Below are positions 8,898 to 17,491 of a stretch of 55,413 nucleotides of DNA, piece by piece. Location of the stretch: the NCBI RefSeq assembly GCF_016464015.1, contig NZ_JACDXT010000018.1, positions 1 to 55,413 on the forward strand, written 5' to 3'. Position 1 is the first letter of the stretch, and the number at the start of each line of letters is the position of its first letter. Under the pieces are notes generated by a model. It ran no database searches. It was not told the DNA's origin and saw nothing but the letters and a program-made list of their open reading frames with translations. Both the position numbers and the translations under genes were made by a program. This stretch comes from Psychrobacter sp. bablab_jr014 (GTDB lineage: Bacteria > Pseudomonadota > Gammaproteobacteria > Pseudomonadales > Moraxellaceae).

Positions 8898-9566
8898 TTA
8901 GCTGACAGCGGCAACCATGTAATCCACAGCGTTTTGAACTTCTTCGTCTGGAATGTCTGCACCGCCTTTGGCTGGCATGCTGTTAAAGCCTTCGATAGCG
9001 TGCTTATATAGAGTGTCTTTACCCTTACCAATACGAGCGCCCCATGCGCCAGCGTCACCAAAGGTCGGCGAGCCGAGCAAACCTGTGGCGTGACAAGTAT
9101 GACATACCGCATCGTAGACCGCTTTGCCGTCACGTGGCTCGCCATCGGCCGAAGCGCCTGAGCTACGCGCTGTGACGTCACAATCTTCACCTTCAAAACA
9201 AACCGTGCCGACAGGCTGAATACGCGCAATCAATGTCGGATATAGGCTGATTAACTTTTGAACTTGCGGTGTGTCTGTCGGAATTGGCTCTTCGTCTTCG
9301 GCAGGTGCAGCAGCGGCAGTTTCTTCGCCTTCAGCAGCGGCATCGCCTTCTGCCGTCATTTCACCTTCAGCAGGTGCAGCATCTGTTGTATCTGCCGCAG
9401 CTTGTGGCGCATCGCCCAATACCTCAGGTGCAGCTTCTTGTACGTCTTGCCCTTCTGCAACATCGCTGACGCTTACGGGGGTGTCTACGACTTCCTCAGC
9501 TTGGCTCACCGCGATACTAGCGATTCCTAGAATGGCAGCCGCCGATAACATAACTACTTTTCTCAT
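8898..9566 (-). CDS. Cytochrome c5-like periplasmic c-type cytochrome
   Basis: Monohaem class I cytochrome c, an electron carrier in the periplasm. It is 222 aa with a Sec signal (MRKVVMLSAAAILGIASIAV, cleaved near SQA-EE). A long Ala/Glu/Asp-rich acidic linker (about residues 25-95) follows, then a cytochrome domain. The haem site CHTCHATG is at about 154-161. The probable Met axial ligand is in SMPAKGG (about 195-201), and the C-terminal helix DEEVQNAVDYM is typical of the c5 group. A second Cys pair precedes the haem motif (VCFEGEDC), which is unusual and could form a disulfide. The acidic linker may tether the haem domain away from the signal/membrane end. Followed by its own terminator. 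Confidence 0.9.
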   Translation of the reverse strand: MRKVVMLSAAAILGIASIAVSQAEEVVDTPVSVSDVAEGQDVQEAAPEVLGDAPQAAADTTDAAPAEGEMTAEGDAAAEGEETAAAAPAEDEEPIPTDTPQVQKLISLYPTLIARIQPVGTVCFEGEDCDVTARSSGASADGEPRDGKAVYDAVCHTCHATGLLGSPTFGDAGAWGARIGKGKDTLYKHAIEGFNSMPAKGGADIPDEEVQNAVDYMVAAVS

Positions 9567-9797
9567 TCGTCACGTTCTCTTATTACATATACAAGTGGTG
9601 ATAGATGATGTCTGCTACGGTCATTGGCATTCATATCGCCTACGTTGCAATGTTACCCAACCCTATCAACTTGTAATCGGTGATTATCAGTGTAAATACT
9701 CCACAGCATTATAAGGGAAAAGGCGGGTAAATTGCCATGTTTGTTTACAAGCAATCGGCGTTTTTTCACAAAAAGCTTTGATTGCCCGCTTTGTCGA
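9567..9797. other. Intergenic region upstream of the cytochrome gene
   Basis: Divergent region between the cytochrome gene and tRNA-Arg. No coding potential beyond an antisense run-through frame. AT-rich, presumably holding the cytochrome promoter. Confidence 0.4.
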
Positions 9798-9826
9798 TTG
9801 GCAATTTCCCTTTTATTTGCTAGACT
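9798..9826 (+). promoter_or_regulatory. Sigma-70 promoter of tRNA-Arg
   Basis: TTGGCA (9798-9803), a 17-base spacer and TAGACT (9821-9826) form a good housekeeping promoter. The predicted start is near 9833, about 60 bases before the tRNA. A short leader hairpin (AACCG...CGGTT, 9838-9859) lies between them. Confidence 0.7.
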
Positions 9827-9893
9827 AAGCGGTCTTTAACCGTGCCGCTGAGCGCGGTTAATTCTAGCAGTATCTTGGCAATACCCTGCATTT

Positions 9894-9970
9894 GCGCCCG
9901 TAGCTCAGTTGGATAGAGTATCGGTTTCCGAAGCCGAGGGTCGTGGGTTCGACTCCCGCCGGGCGCACCA
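9894..9970 (+). tRNA. tRNA-Arg (anticodon CCG)
   Basis: A 77-base cloverleaf including an encoded CCA. The acceptor GCGCCCG pairs with CGGGCGC, the D arm is GCTC...GAGT, the anticodon stem TCGGT/GCCGA encloses loop TTCCGAA (anticodon CCG, reading CGG), and the T arm GTGGG/CCCGC encloses TTCGACT. All stems pair. It is single, with no neighbouring tRNAs and no duplicated 3' end nearby that would mark an integration site. Confidence 0.97.
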
Positions 9971-10049
9971 TTTGTGCTGTAGCGTCAACTCTTTTGTATT
10001 TACACTATAGCCATCACACGCCACTGCTCACCCCTTTTTACTTATCAAA

Positions 10050-10868
10050 TCACCCAAACTGCCACGCCGATATCTGGGTTTTTAGCACTTGCTCGGAGTA
10101 GATTTTGTGCGCAGTGTCCTCCCCTGCCGCACCTACAGCGACCATAAGCGGTAGCAAATGCTCTGCTTCGCCCGCAGGATGGACGATGTGCGCATCGGGC
10201 GCGCGTTCCCAGTTATTCAGGGCGGCAAAGCGTGCATCTCTCGGCTGCTGCATCGTCTCACTCAGCCATGCATCAAAGCGTTCAGATGGCGCAGTAAAGT
10301 TTTCGTTGCCATAGCCGCGCATGTTGTGAAAGCTCATGCCACTGGCAATAATCAATACCCCTTCTTGACGCAAATCGGCAAGCGCCTGACCTGCCAGCAA
10401 ATGCGCCTCAGGGTCAAGATCGTGACGTAGTGACAACTGGACGATAGGAATATCGGCATTTGGAAACATTACCTTGAGCGGTATAAATACGCCATGATCC
10501 AATCCGCGTGTGGGGTTTAGCGTATTGTCCAAACCTGCCCGGCTCAATCTATCACTGATGCGTGCAGCCAAGTTTGGCGCGCCTTTGACAGGATACGTCA
10601 GCGCATAGGTATGCTGCGGAAAGCCATAATAATCATAAATCAGCTCGGGCTGAGCACTCGTTGTCACGCTAAAGTTTGTATCTTGCCAATGCGCGCTAAT
10701 AACGACGATTGCTTTCGGCGGTGCGGGCAAGCGACTGTCAATACTGCGTAAAAAGTCGGCCATCCCCTGCCATGTGTCGGCAGGTTGCCAGTCCATAAAA
10801 AAGCACGGCCCACCACCATGCGGAATAAAAAAGACAGGTTGCGTCATGGTATGACTGACAGACTTCAT
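10050..10868 (-). CDS. DODA-type extradiol dioxygenase (YgiD-like), paralogue 1
   Basis: Member of the LigB/4,5-DOPA extradiol dioxygenase superfamily, non-haem metal enzymes that cleave catechols. E. coli YgiD is of similar size (about 270 aa). At 272 aa it has the N-terminal metal-site motif FFIPHGGGP, KAIVVISAHW with a further His, TRGLDHGVFIPLKVMFP, and the LIIASGMSFHNMR segment. The substrate is unknown. The start is supported by AAGGAG seven bases upstream. It lies 44 bp downstream of a DoxX gene on the same strand, with a divergent LysR regulator beyond, so the pair is probably controlled by that regulator. A second paralogue is at 54375-55211. Confidence 0.88.
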   Translation of the reverse strand: MKSVSHTMTQPVFFIPHGGGPCFFMDWQPADTWQGMADFLRSIDSRLPAPPKAIVVISAHWQDTNFSVTTSAQPELIYDYYGFPQHTYALTYPVKGAPNLAARISDRLSRAGLDNTLNPTRGLDHGVFIPLKVMFPNADIPIVQLSLRHDLDPEAHLLAGQALADLRQEGVLIIASGMSFHNMRGYGNENFTAPSERFDAWLSETMQQPRDARFAALNNWERAPDAHIVHPAGEAEHLLPLMVAVGAAGEDTAHKIYSEQVLKTQISAWQFG

Positions 10869-10912
10869 AAGTCTACTCCTTGTGTTATGGATAATGGGTG
10901 CGGCGATTTACA

Positions 10913-11359
10913 TTAGGCTGATCGGGTACTGAGCAGTTTGTCCACGCTCAAATGACCGCCGCCTTGTATCATCAGTGCAAGCGTCGCCACCATTAAGGTC
11001 AATGCATATTCGTAGCCATTGTTTGACATAAATAAGCCATTACTGATGTGGACTGAGAATATCGCTATCAGCATCGTAAACGCGGTCGCCAGTGCCGCAG
11101 GACGTGTCAGCAGACCGATGATGAGTGCCAACCCACCAAAAAACTCCGAGCCACCTGCCAATATCGCCATCAAATAGCCAGGCTCGATACCGATACTGGC
11201 AAGCCATCCTGCCGTACCTGCCAAGCCATTACCACCAAACCAGCCGAACAGCTTTTGTGCGCCGTGCGCCATCAAAATCAAACCGACAGGCACACGAAGT
11301 ACGAGGGCGGCATAGCCTGCATGCGTTGCCAATAACTTATTAAAAAATGAATGTTGCAT
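10913..11359 (-). CDS. DoxX family membrane protein
   Basis: A 148-aa inner-membrane protein with four hydrophobic segments and the DoxX signature near the N-terminus (RVPVGLILMAHGAQKLFGWF). I chose ATG at 11359, with AAGGT seven bases upstream, rather than the TTG two codons earlier. DoxX proteins are quinone- or redox-associated and are often next to dioxygenases or quinone-stress genes. Here the gene is followed 44 bp later by a DODA-type dioxygenase and divergently preceded by a LysR regulator. The three together suggest a response to aromatic or quinone compounds (inference). Confidence 0.88.
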   Translation of the reverse strand: MQHSFFNKLLATHAGYAALVLRVPVGLILMAHGAQKLFGWFGGNGLAGTAGWLASIGIEPGYLMAILAGGSEFFGGLALIIGLLTRPAALATAFTMLIAIFSVHISNGLFMSNNGYEYALTLMVATLALMIQGGGHLSVDKLLSTRSA

Positions 11360-11531
11360 AGCCAATACCTTAGTATGAATGTTAAAAATGAGATTCTTGT
11401 TTAGATGGTCTCATTTTACTATCAACACTTTTAAAGAATAAGGCGCACATTATTGAATAATTAACAACACATCATTGATAATGACTATAAAATAAGCACC
11501 TGATATATGACGGTTATAAAAGGAAGGGAGT
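11360..11531. promoter_or_regulatory. Divergent regulatory region, LysR / DoxX-DODA
   Basis: A 172-bp spacer between divergent genes, the usual place for a LysR-type binding site. It contains a perfect short palindrome ATTATTGAATAAT (11449-11461) and an interrupted TCATT...AATGA (11473-11485), both candidate operator half-sites. A strong Shine-Dalgarno (AGGAAGGGAG) precedes the LysR ATG. The operator assignment is inference. Confidence 0.4.
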
Positions 11532-12455
11532 ATGGACAGTATTGATGCAATGCGCGCCTTTGTCGCGGTCGTGAATGAAGGCAGCTTTAGCAAAGCAGCA
11601 AACACGCTTAATTTGTCACCGCAGCTGGTCAGTAAATATGTCTCTAAGTTAGAAGAAAAGCTCGGCACAAGGCTATTACAGCGCACCACACGCCAAGTCA
11701 GTGTCACCGAAGCGGGCAGTCAATACTTTGTCCACGCGCAGCAGATTTTGCTCAGTATCGATGATATGACGGCACAGCTGCACGGCCTACAACAAAAGCC
11801 AAAAGGTACGTTGCGTATCAGTGCCCCTGTGTCCTTTGCACTCAAGCACATGGCCAAGCTGACCACCGACTTTCAAAAGCGCTACCCTGATGTGACGATT
11901 GACTTACAGTTAAATGACAGAAAGGTAGACATTGTCGAAGAAGGCTTTGATATTGCGCTACGTATTGGCGAGCTTAAAAGCTCTTCGCTGGTGGCAAAAC
12001 AGATTGCGCCGATTCGTGTCGTACTGTGCGCGTCGCCTGAGTATTTACAAAAGCATGGCACGCCAAGTACCTTAGCAGAGCTGGACAACCATCGCTATCT
12101 GCATTACAGCTACATTAATATGGAAGCGACTGGAGAGATTTACGAGTACCTAAGGACACGCTATTTTAAACAAAGCAGCACCTTTTATAGTAATAATGGC
12201 GACGTGCTCGTGGCGTCCGCCGTCGCGGGTGCAGGCTTTGTGTTGCAGCCTACCTTTATTGCCAGTGAGGCGCTGAGCACAGGCAAACTCGTTCCGATAT
12301 TGCCGCAATACGAGCCAAAGCCCATTCATCTATACGCCGTCTACGCGCACAAAAAATTGCTGCCGCATAAGGTGCGCTGCTTTATTGATTTTCTTAGCAG
12401 CTATTATGGCTCGCCGCCATATTGGGATGCGCGCATCGCGGCGAATCAGTATTGA
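11532..12455 (+). CDS. LysR family transcriptional regulator
   Basis: A 307-aa DNA-binding regulator. The N-terminal winged helix-turn-helix (residues 1-60: MRAFVAVVNEGSFSKAANTL, then SPQLVSKYVSKLEEKLGTRL) is followed by a substrate-binding domain from about residue 90. It resembles the large group of Gammaproteobacterial regulators that sit divergently from quinone/DoxX-type genes. It probably controls the adjacent DoxX-dioxygenase pair and itself through the 172-bp spacer. Confidence 0.93.
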   Translation: MDSIDAMRAFVAVVNEGSFSKAANTLNLSPQLVSKYVSKLEEKLGTRLLQRTTRQVSVTEAGSQYFVHAQQILLSIDDMTAQLHGLQQKPKGTLRISAPVSFALKHMAKLTTDFQKRYPDVTIDLQLNDRKVDIVEEGFDIALRIGELKSSSLVAKQIAPIRVVLCASPEYLQKHGTPSTLAELDNHRYLHYSYINMEATGEIYEYLRTRYFKQSSTFYSNNGDVLVASAVAGAGFVLQPTFIASEALSTGKLVPILPQYEPKPIHLYAVYAHKKLLPHKVRCFIDFLSSYYGSPPYWDARIAANQY

Positions 12456-12479
12456 CCAAAGCAAACGCTTGATGGTCTG

Positions 12480-12830
12480 TTACGAGGCTGATGACAAAGC
12501 CTCTTTTAGTATTGCCACATTTGGCACACGGTGATAATTGAGCACCCGTACATCACCCAAAAGACGCTCACCAACGGGGATTTTTTTATCCATCGTTATC
12601 ATAGCGATTTTGAGGGCGTGCTTGGTGACCAGCAGGTGATTGCTACGCCGCGTCACACGGTAATGGCTAAAGGTCTTTTCAATCAGCGCGGCTGTCTTTT
12701 GTAGCGCGTCATTATTTGGCTTTTTAGCTTTACTGTTTGCTACTGACGTGTCCCCGCGCTTAGACGCAATCAACCACAATACGGCAATTACCGCGATAAT
12801 AATCAGTAGCCACCACATTCCATGCATCAT
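12480..12830 (-). CDS. Small membrane-anchored hypothetical protein
   Basis: A 116-aa protein with one N-terminal transmembrane helix (MWWLLIIIAVIAVLWLIAS), a Lys-rich linker and a cytoplasmic domain of about 70 residues (HYRVTRRSNHLLVTKHALKI). Not recognised. It converges with the LysR gene, with only 24 bp between their ends. Its upstream neighbour on the same strand, adenine deaminase, ends in a terminator, so it is probably transcribed alone. Confidence 0.65.
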   Translation of the reverse strand: MMHGMWWLLIIIAVIAVLWLIASKRGDTSVANSKAKKPNNDALQKTAALIEKTFSHYRVTRRSNHLLVTKHALKIAMITMDKKIPVGERLLGDVRVLNYHRVPNVAILKEALSSAS

Positions 12831-12865
12831 GATGAGTTCTCTGTTTTATGTGAATAAAAGGCCAT

Positions 12866-12894
12866 AAAAAAAGGCACGATATAGTATCGCACCT
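12866..12894 (-). terminator. Intrinsic terminator of the deaminase gene
   Basis: Arms AGGCACGATA and TATCGCACCT with a central 2x2 mismatch, followed by a seven-T run on the minus strand, 22 bases past the deaminase stop codon. Confidence 0.75.
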
Positions 12895-12915
12895 CTTTTT
12901 ATATAAACCAAAAGT

Positions 12916-13932
12916 TTATGCCGCTGCCGCATCAACTTGCGCCAGATACTGCGCTTTTGCCGCATCGTCAATAAACGCAGAGCGAAAGCCATTTTTCACC
13001 AGCGTAATCACTTCTTCTTCGGTCATCGGTAAATGCTCGCAAAGGTTAAAGAAGTTTTGATTCATATAGCCTTTGAAATACGCAGGGTCGTCCGAATGGA
13101 CGCTGACATTGAGACCATAGCTTAGCAACTCTTTGATATTGTGCTCGCTATAATGGTCAAACACGCACAGCTCGATATTTGAGTTTGGGCACACGGTCAG
13201 CGGCATTTGGTTATCTTTGAGGCGCAGCATCAGCGCATCGCTATGAATTGACTGAACGCCGTGGTCGATACGGTGGATGTTAAGTAAATCCAGCGCTTCA
13301 TTAATATAAGAAAAGTCCGCCTCTTCACCCGCATGCGCGACCAGCTTAAAACCATGCGCCGCTGCTGCTTTAAACACACCTGCAAACTTCGATGGCGGAT
13401 TGCCCACTTCTGAAGAGTCAAGACCCACACCGATAATGTCGTCTTTATACGGCAGCGCTTCTTCAAGGGTGGCAAAAGCATCGGCTTCGGACAAGTGACG
13501 CAAAAAGCACATGATAATGCACGAGGTAATACCGTGCTGGCTGCGCGCATCGTCTAATGCGGCTTTGATACCACCAATCACCGCCGAAAATGGCACGCCG
13601 CGCTCAGTATGCGTCTGCGGGTCAAAGAATATCTCAGTGTGGACGATGTTGTTTTCGCGGCACTTTTCGATATATGCCCACGTTAGGTCATAAAAGTCAT
13701 CTTGGGTTTGCAGGACATTTGCGCCTGCATAATAGATGTCCAAAAAGCTTTGTAAATTATTAAAATTATAAGCACGGCGCACGTCTTCGATGGTGTCATA
13801 AGGAATCGCCACGTTGTTCTTTTTGGCCAAGCGAAACATCAATTCAGGCTCCAGCGAGCCTTCAATATGCAGATGCAATTCGGCTTTGGGTAAGGCTTGA
13901 ATCAGTTGACGCATAGAAGGAGTGATAGACAT
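12916..13932 (-). CDS. Adenine deaminase (adenosine deaminase superfamily)
   Basis: Metal-dependent purine deaminase of 338 aa. HLHIEG gives metal ligands H20 and H22. HAGEEADF (about residue 200) supplies the third His and the catalytic Glu, and HRIDHG and [10 protein letters not shown] (about 275-285) complete the active site. In this superfamily an SDDPAYF-type motif followed by a GY stretch is typical of the yeast Aah1/Pseudomonas adenine deaminases, whereas classic adenosine deaminases usually have a TDDP form. I therefore favour adenine to hypoxanthine conversion in purine salvage, with adenosine deaminase as the alternative. Monocistronic, with its own terminator. Confidence 0.85.
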   Translation of the reverse strand: MSITPSMRQLIQALPKAELHLHIEGSLEPELMFRLAKKNNVAIPYDTIEDVRRAYNFNNLQSFLDIYYAGANVLQTQDDFYDLTWAYIEKCRENNIVHTEIFFDPQTHTERGVPFSAVIGGIKAALDDARSQHGITSCIIMCFLRHLSEADAFATLEEALPYKDDIIGVGLDSSEVGNPPSKFAGVFKAAAAHGFKLVAHAGEEADFSYINEALDLLNIHRIDHGVQSIHSDALMLRLKDNQMPLTVCPNSNIELCVFDHYSEHNIKELLSYGLNVSVHSDDPAYFKGYMNQNFFNLCEHLPMTEEEVITLVKNGFRSAFIDDAAKAQYLAQVDAAAA

Positions 13933-14072
13933 AAATAAGCACCGCGATACAAATAAAGCCGCGTATTATGCCACACTTTGTCTGTTTATGCTGCGTGTAA
14001 GAAAGTACTTATCAGTCTTTATTCATCAGCATTATTGCTTATAAAAACAACAGGTTACTTTTAATTTAGCTA

Positions 14073-14603
14073 CTACTTTAAATGCACCACGGTGTTGGAC
14101 AGCTCATTACCCATTGGATTGTCTTCTAATTGATAGTATTGGCGCAAGAGGTGACCGATTTCGGTAAGTAGCTCACCAAGACTTTCTTCGATTTTTTGAT
14201 TACTGATACCTGATAGCGCTTTGTCACACATCGCCTGCCAAACGGTGGGACTGACGTGCGCATTGATACCACGGTCAGCGACAATGTTCAGGCTTTTTTC
14301 GCAAATATTGACGTATACCAAAATACCTGTGTTTTCTTCGGTATCCCACACGCGATACTCACTGAATAGATCAATGGCACGCTCATAGGTGTCAATATGG
14401 TATGCCTGCTCAATCGGTAAATGGTTTTCGATAATCAAAAACACTTCACCGCGATGCCCTTTTTCAGCAGCCGCTACTTTTTCGCTCAAATGCGCTTTGA
14501 CAGTTGGGGTCAGCCAGCGACTGTGCAACATGGGTACAAACAGCACTTGCCGCCACCAGCGAGACAAGCTGTCTTTAGCGGTAGATGCCTTTGGTTGTGT
14601 CAT
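14073..14603 (-). CDS. TPM domain protein (short, no signal peptide)
   Basis: A 176-aa protein with a single TPM domain (TLP18.3/Psb32/MOLO-1 fold), recognisable by KGHRGEVFLIIENHL, RVWDTEENTGILVYVNI and LNIVADRGI. I chose ATG at 14603 because AAGGA lies seven bases upstream; an in-frame TTG at 14618 gives a longer product without that signal. The N-terminal RWWRQVLFVPML may contact the membrane. It is third in a lemA - TPM - TPM cluster on one strand, 86 bp after the larger TPM gene, a frequent association in bacteria. Function unknown. Confidence 0.85.
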   Translation of the reverse strand: MTQPKASTAKDSLSRWWRQVLFVPMLHSRWLTPTVKAHLSEKVAAAEKGHRGEVFLIIENHLPIEQAYHIDTYERAIDLFSEYRVWDTEENTGILVYVNICEKSLNIVADRGINAHVSPTVWQAMCDKALSGISNQKIEESLGELLTEIGHLLRQYYQLEDNPMGNELSNTVVHLK

Positions 14604-14689
14604 GGTTGTGTCCTTCAAATATCAATAAGCAAAGCGCCGTTGCATGCTAAAAATAGCCATTTGGTTGGTTATTATCGTTATATCATTCA

Positions 14690-15862
14690 TTACCACGAGC
14701 CGCCAGCACCGCCGCCACCGAAACCGCCGCCACCGCCACCAAAACCACCACCGCCGAAGCCGCCGCCCCCGCTACCACCACCAAAGCCGCCGCCAAAACC
14801 TGGTACGATGACCATACCGCCACCGCGTCCCCCTTTGCCACCCTTACCGCCTTTACCACCGCCGCCTGAGCGTCTTGAAATAAGAAATACCCATAAGAAT
14901 ATGGCCAGTATCAAGGTCATAATAAAGCCGCCCCCGATCGCCAGCGAGCCTGCAAAAAAGCTGCCTGTCGTCACTAATGAGCCGACAACCCGACCTAACA
15001 GCTGCGTTAAAAACGTGCCAAAGATAAAAGCAATAATAAACAAAGCAATGGTTGAGGGTTGGTCGCTCTCATTTGCCGCTTCAGCAGCCGCGGCTTCATC
15101 TGCACGCGCCAGCGCCTCAGGGTCAGCAGTCAGGCGCGACTCGACACGGTTTAGCGCTGCGCTTAAACCGCCTGCATAGTCGTTTTGTTTAAAATAAGGG
15201 GTCATATCCTCGCGGATAATGCGATTGGCAACGGCATCAGGTATCACGCCTTCTAATCCATAGCCTGTCAGCATATAGACTTCGCGGTCATTGACTGCCA
15301 CAACAATCAATAAGCCATCATCGACATCTTCGCGTCCCAACTGCCATTTTTCTGCTATTTGCAGGGCATAATCAAAAATCGGCTGACCATTGGTCGTCGG
15401 CACAATCACAACTGCTGCTTGAGCCAAACCTTGTTGATAGATGTTTTTTAGCTGCGCTGTCAGTTGTAGCTTTTCGTTGGGATTAAGGATATTGGCTTGA
15501 TCGACGACTGGCTCATTTAAAATCAGCTTATCCGCGTCCACATTTTGAGCATTTGAAGTACGCGGTGCGGGTGCAGCCTCTGTACTGTCGGTATTGTCAG
15601 CACTGGCAACAGCAATATCATCACCACCCTCAGCGCGCGGATTGATGGCCTCATTATTTAAAATACCATCATTAATCGCCTCGTTACCGAGTACCGCATC
15701 ATTGATGGCTTCATTGTCTTGAGCGGCTCTGCTGATAGCGACAATATCATCTGCAGTTTGGTCAGACGCGCTCGTATCATTCGGTGCAGCATGTAATAAG
15801 GACGCGGTACTGGTGACAGAGACCAGCACACTGATTGTCGCAATTTTTTTAAACACGTCCAT
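14690..15862 (-). CDS. TPM domain membrane protein with Gly-rich tail (YgcG-like)
   Basis: A 390-aa protein. It has an N-terminal signal peptide (about 1-26), then three tandem copies of a ~10-residue NEAIND unit (about residues 50-80), a TPM domain (about 115-245), one or two hydrophobic segments (about 275-335), and a Gly-rich tail of alternating Gly and Phe ending GGSW. This order is the usual one for LemA-associated TPM proteins in the envelope. The gene lies 198 bp downstream of lemA on the same strand. The glycine tail creates a spurious proline-rich frame on the other strand. Likely envelope-located; molecular role unknown. Confidence 0.9.
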   Translation of the reverse strand: MDVFKKIATISVLVSVTSTASLLHAAPNDTSASDQTADDIVAISRAAQDNEAINDAVLGNEAINDGILNNEAINPRAEGGDDIAVASADNTDSTEAAPAPRTSNAQNVDADKLILNEPVVDQANILNPNEKLQLTAQLKNIYQQGLAQAAVVIVPTTNGQPIFDYALQIAEKWQLGREDVDDGLLIVVAVNDREVYMLTGYGLEGVIPDAVANRIIREDMTPYFKQNDYAGGLSAALNRVESRLTADPEALARADEAAAAEAANESDQPSTIALFIIAFIFGTFLTQLLGRVVGSLVTTGSFFAGSLAIGGGFIMTLILAIFLWVFLISRRSGGGGKGGKGGKGGRGGGMVIVPGFGGGFGGGSGGGGFGGGGFGGGGGGFGGGGAGGSW

Positions 15863-16060
15863 AGACCTTATTCCACCTTACCCACATACGAAAATCATTG
15901 ACTGCAAGGGCAACAACGGTATGTAAAATCTACTATTGCTACCGCTTGCGTCTGTTTTTATTTTTATTATCGATTTAGCTTTATTGTCTGCTCATTTTAA
16001 GCCTCGCCATCTAAATGATGACACGCCCTAGTCAATAACTGGCTTGGTATGCCTTCTACC

Positions 16061-16696
16061 TTATTGCGCGCTGGCCTCGTCGCCGTCGTTACCAAAGTCC
16101 ACACTCGGCGCAGTGGATATTTCTGCTTCATTAGCCACCGTAAAGTTTGGCTTTGCTTGCATACCAAACACTTTGGCCGTGATATTGGTCGGGAACTGAC
16201 GCACCGTCGTATTATAGCCTTGGACTTCTTGAATATAGCGGTTGCGAGCGACTGCAATACGGTTCTCTGTCCCTTCTAACTGCGCTTGCAGATCTTGGAA
16301 CAGGGCGTCAGATTTTAGCTCAGGATACCGCTCTGATACGGCCATCAAACGTGATAGTGCGCTGCCCATTTGCGCTTGCGCTTGTGAATACTGCTCAATC
16401 GCTTGCGGATCGTTTAGTACCTCTGGCGTCACTGTAATACTGCCTGCACGCGAGCGCGCTTCAGCGACTTGCGTGAAGACTTCTTGCTCTTGGTCAGCGT
16501 ATTGCTTAACGACTTTGACCAAGTTTGGCACAAGGTCACTACGGCGCTGGTATTGGTTGACCACCTCTGACCATGCCGCGGTGACTTGCTCGTCTTGCGC
16601 TTGCAAGTTGTTATAGCCACAACCTGTCAAACCAACGCTAGAGGTCGCTAATACGGCAGATAACAACAGCGGTTTAAAGATTGACCGTCGAGTCAT
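16061..16696 (-). CDS. lemA: LemA family lipoprotein
   Basis: A 211-aa protein with a lipoprotein signal ending in lipobox LTGC (about residue 26) and the LemA core AWSEVVNQYQRRSDLVPNLV, followed by long amphipathic helices. GGAGA stands seven bases before the ATG. First gene of the lemA-TPM-TPM cluster. The family is widespread and envelope-associated, without a settled biochemical function. The last residues are acidic (SVDFGNDGDEASAQ). Confidence 0.93.
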   Translation of the reverse strand: MTRRSIFKPLLLSAVLATSSVGLTGCGYNNLQAQDEQVTAAWSEVVNQYQRRSDLVPNLVKVVKQYADQEQEVFTQVAEARSRAGSITVTPEVLNDPQAIEQYSQAQAQMGSALSRLMAVSERYPELKSDALFQDLQAQLEGTENRIAVARNRYIQEVQGYNTTVRQFPTNITAKVFGMQAKPNFTVANEAEISTAPSVDFGNDGDEASAQ

Positions 16697-17199
16697 ATAT
16701 GTGTCTCCTAAAAATGTTTTGTATTTTTCTATTGTCTGCTCGGCATATTCTGCCTGTTATGTTGTCAATGATGACGCTATCACTTTGGTTTTACAATCAG
16801 TCGTTACCAAAAACCAACCGCCAAAGTACCAAGGATTAACTGTCAAAAATCCTATAAATAATCAATATTATCAATATTTAAGCATCAATATTTTATAAAA
16901 ATAAAACAGCTGTCTTGCTTGTTTTTTTAACGCTTTACATACTCGTTTTGTTATTTACTATGGCAATCTTCAAATGGATAAAAATATTTAGTTATACCCG
17001 ATTTTGGTAACAATTTAGTAACATTAATGTATATATCTATTTTGGCTGTTTTAAGCCAGTAAACAGAAATATACGCGATGGTACTGTAAAAATCGCTAGC
17101 AATTACTGCTAATTTGTGGCAAATTGCAGTTACTTGGTAACACTGTTTACGTTCATTTGGTATTAGATTTGTAATGTATTATTAGTATATGATACAGGT
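16697..17199. other. Intergenic region, lemA / AGCS leader
   Basis: About 500 very AT-rich bases between lemA (minus) and the structured leader of the symporter (plus). A 65-codon frame at 16701 shows no ribosome binding site and overlaps the lemA promoter region, so I do not call it. TATGAT at 17188 could be a -10 element for the symporter transcript, but I see no well-spaced -35. Confidence 0.4.
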
Positions 17200-17491
17200 T
17201 TCTAACAATCTAGCACCAAGCGCATACACTCATGCAGCCAGTTACCTATAGAAGATGCGGTAAACAGGCTAACGGCTTGATACCCATCATGTGATATCTG
17301 TTTTATCCGTAGGACCTAGGTTGGGTCACCACTTCGATGACAGACACAAAAAAGCAAATGGAATTGTGACCGCTACTTAGTGGATAAGACAGATGAATTG
17401 TCCTTGTTATCAGTAAGACAGCAGCCTTTGGCTACTGAACACATTATTAATATTACTGTTGATATCTGGGGTTCATGTAAGGAACACATCT
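17200..17491 (+). promoter_or_regulatory. Structured 5' leader of the AGCS symporter
   Basis: About 290 bases with successive hairpins: CGGTAAACAG / CTGTTTTATCCG (17258-17309, one or two bulges), GACC...GGTC just after it, CCGCT/AGTGG (about 17371-17384) and GATAA-GACA / TGTC...TTATC (17383-17411). The Shine-Dalgarno TAAGGA lies at 17478-17483. I looked for the conserved glycine-riboswitch core, common before AGCS genes, and did not find it. A cis-regulatory RNA is inferred, not shown. Confidence 0.4.

Noticed and set aside
8786..9229. Minus-strand 147-codon frame overlapping the cytochrome gene
   Set aside because: Out-of-frame shadow of the cytochrome c5 gene, crossing its terminator.
9894..9970. 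tRNA-Arg as an integration site
   Set aside because: No second copy of its 3' end, no integrase and no composition change beside it.
14421..15179. Plus-strand frame rich in proline (PPPPKPPPP type)
   Set aside because: It is the antisense of the glycine-rich tail of the TPM protein, with no ribosome site.
17200..17491. Glycine riboswitch before the AGCS symporter
   Set aside because: The conserved tandem aptamer core (GCCGAAGG-like and GCAA blocks) is not present.
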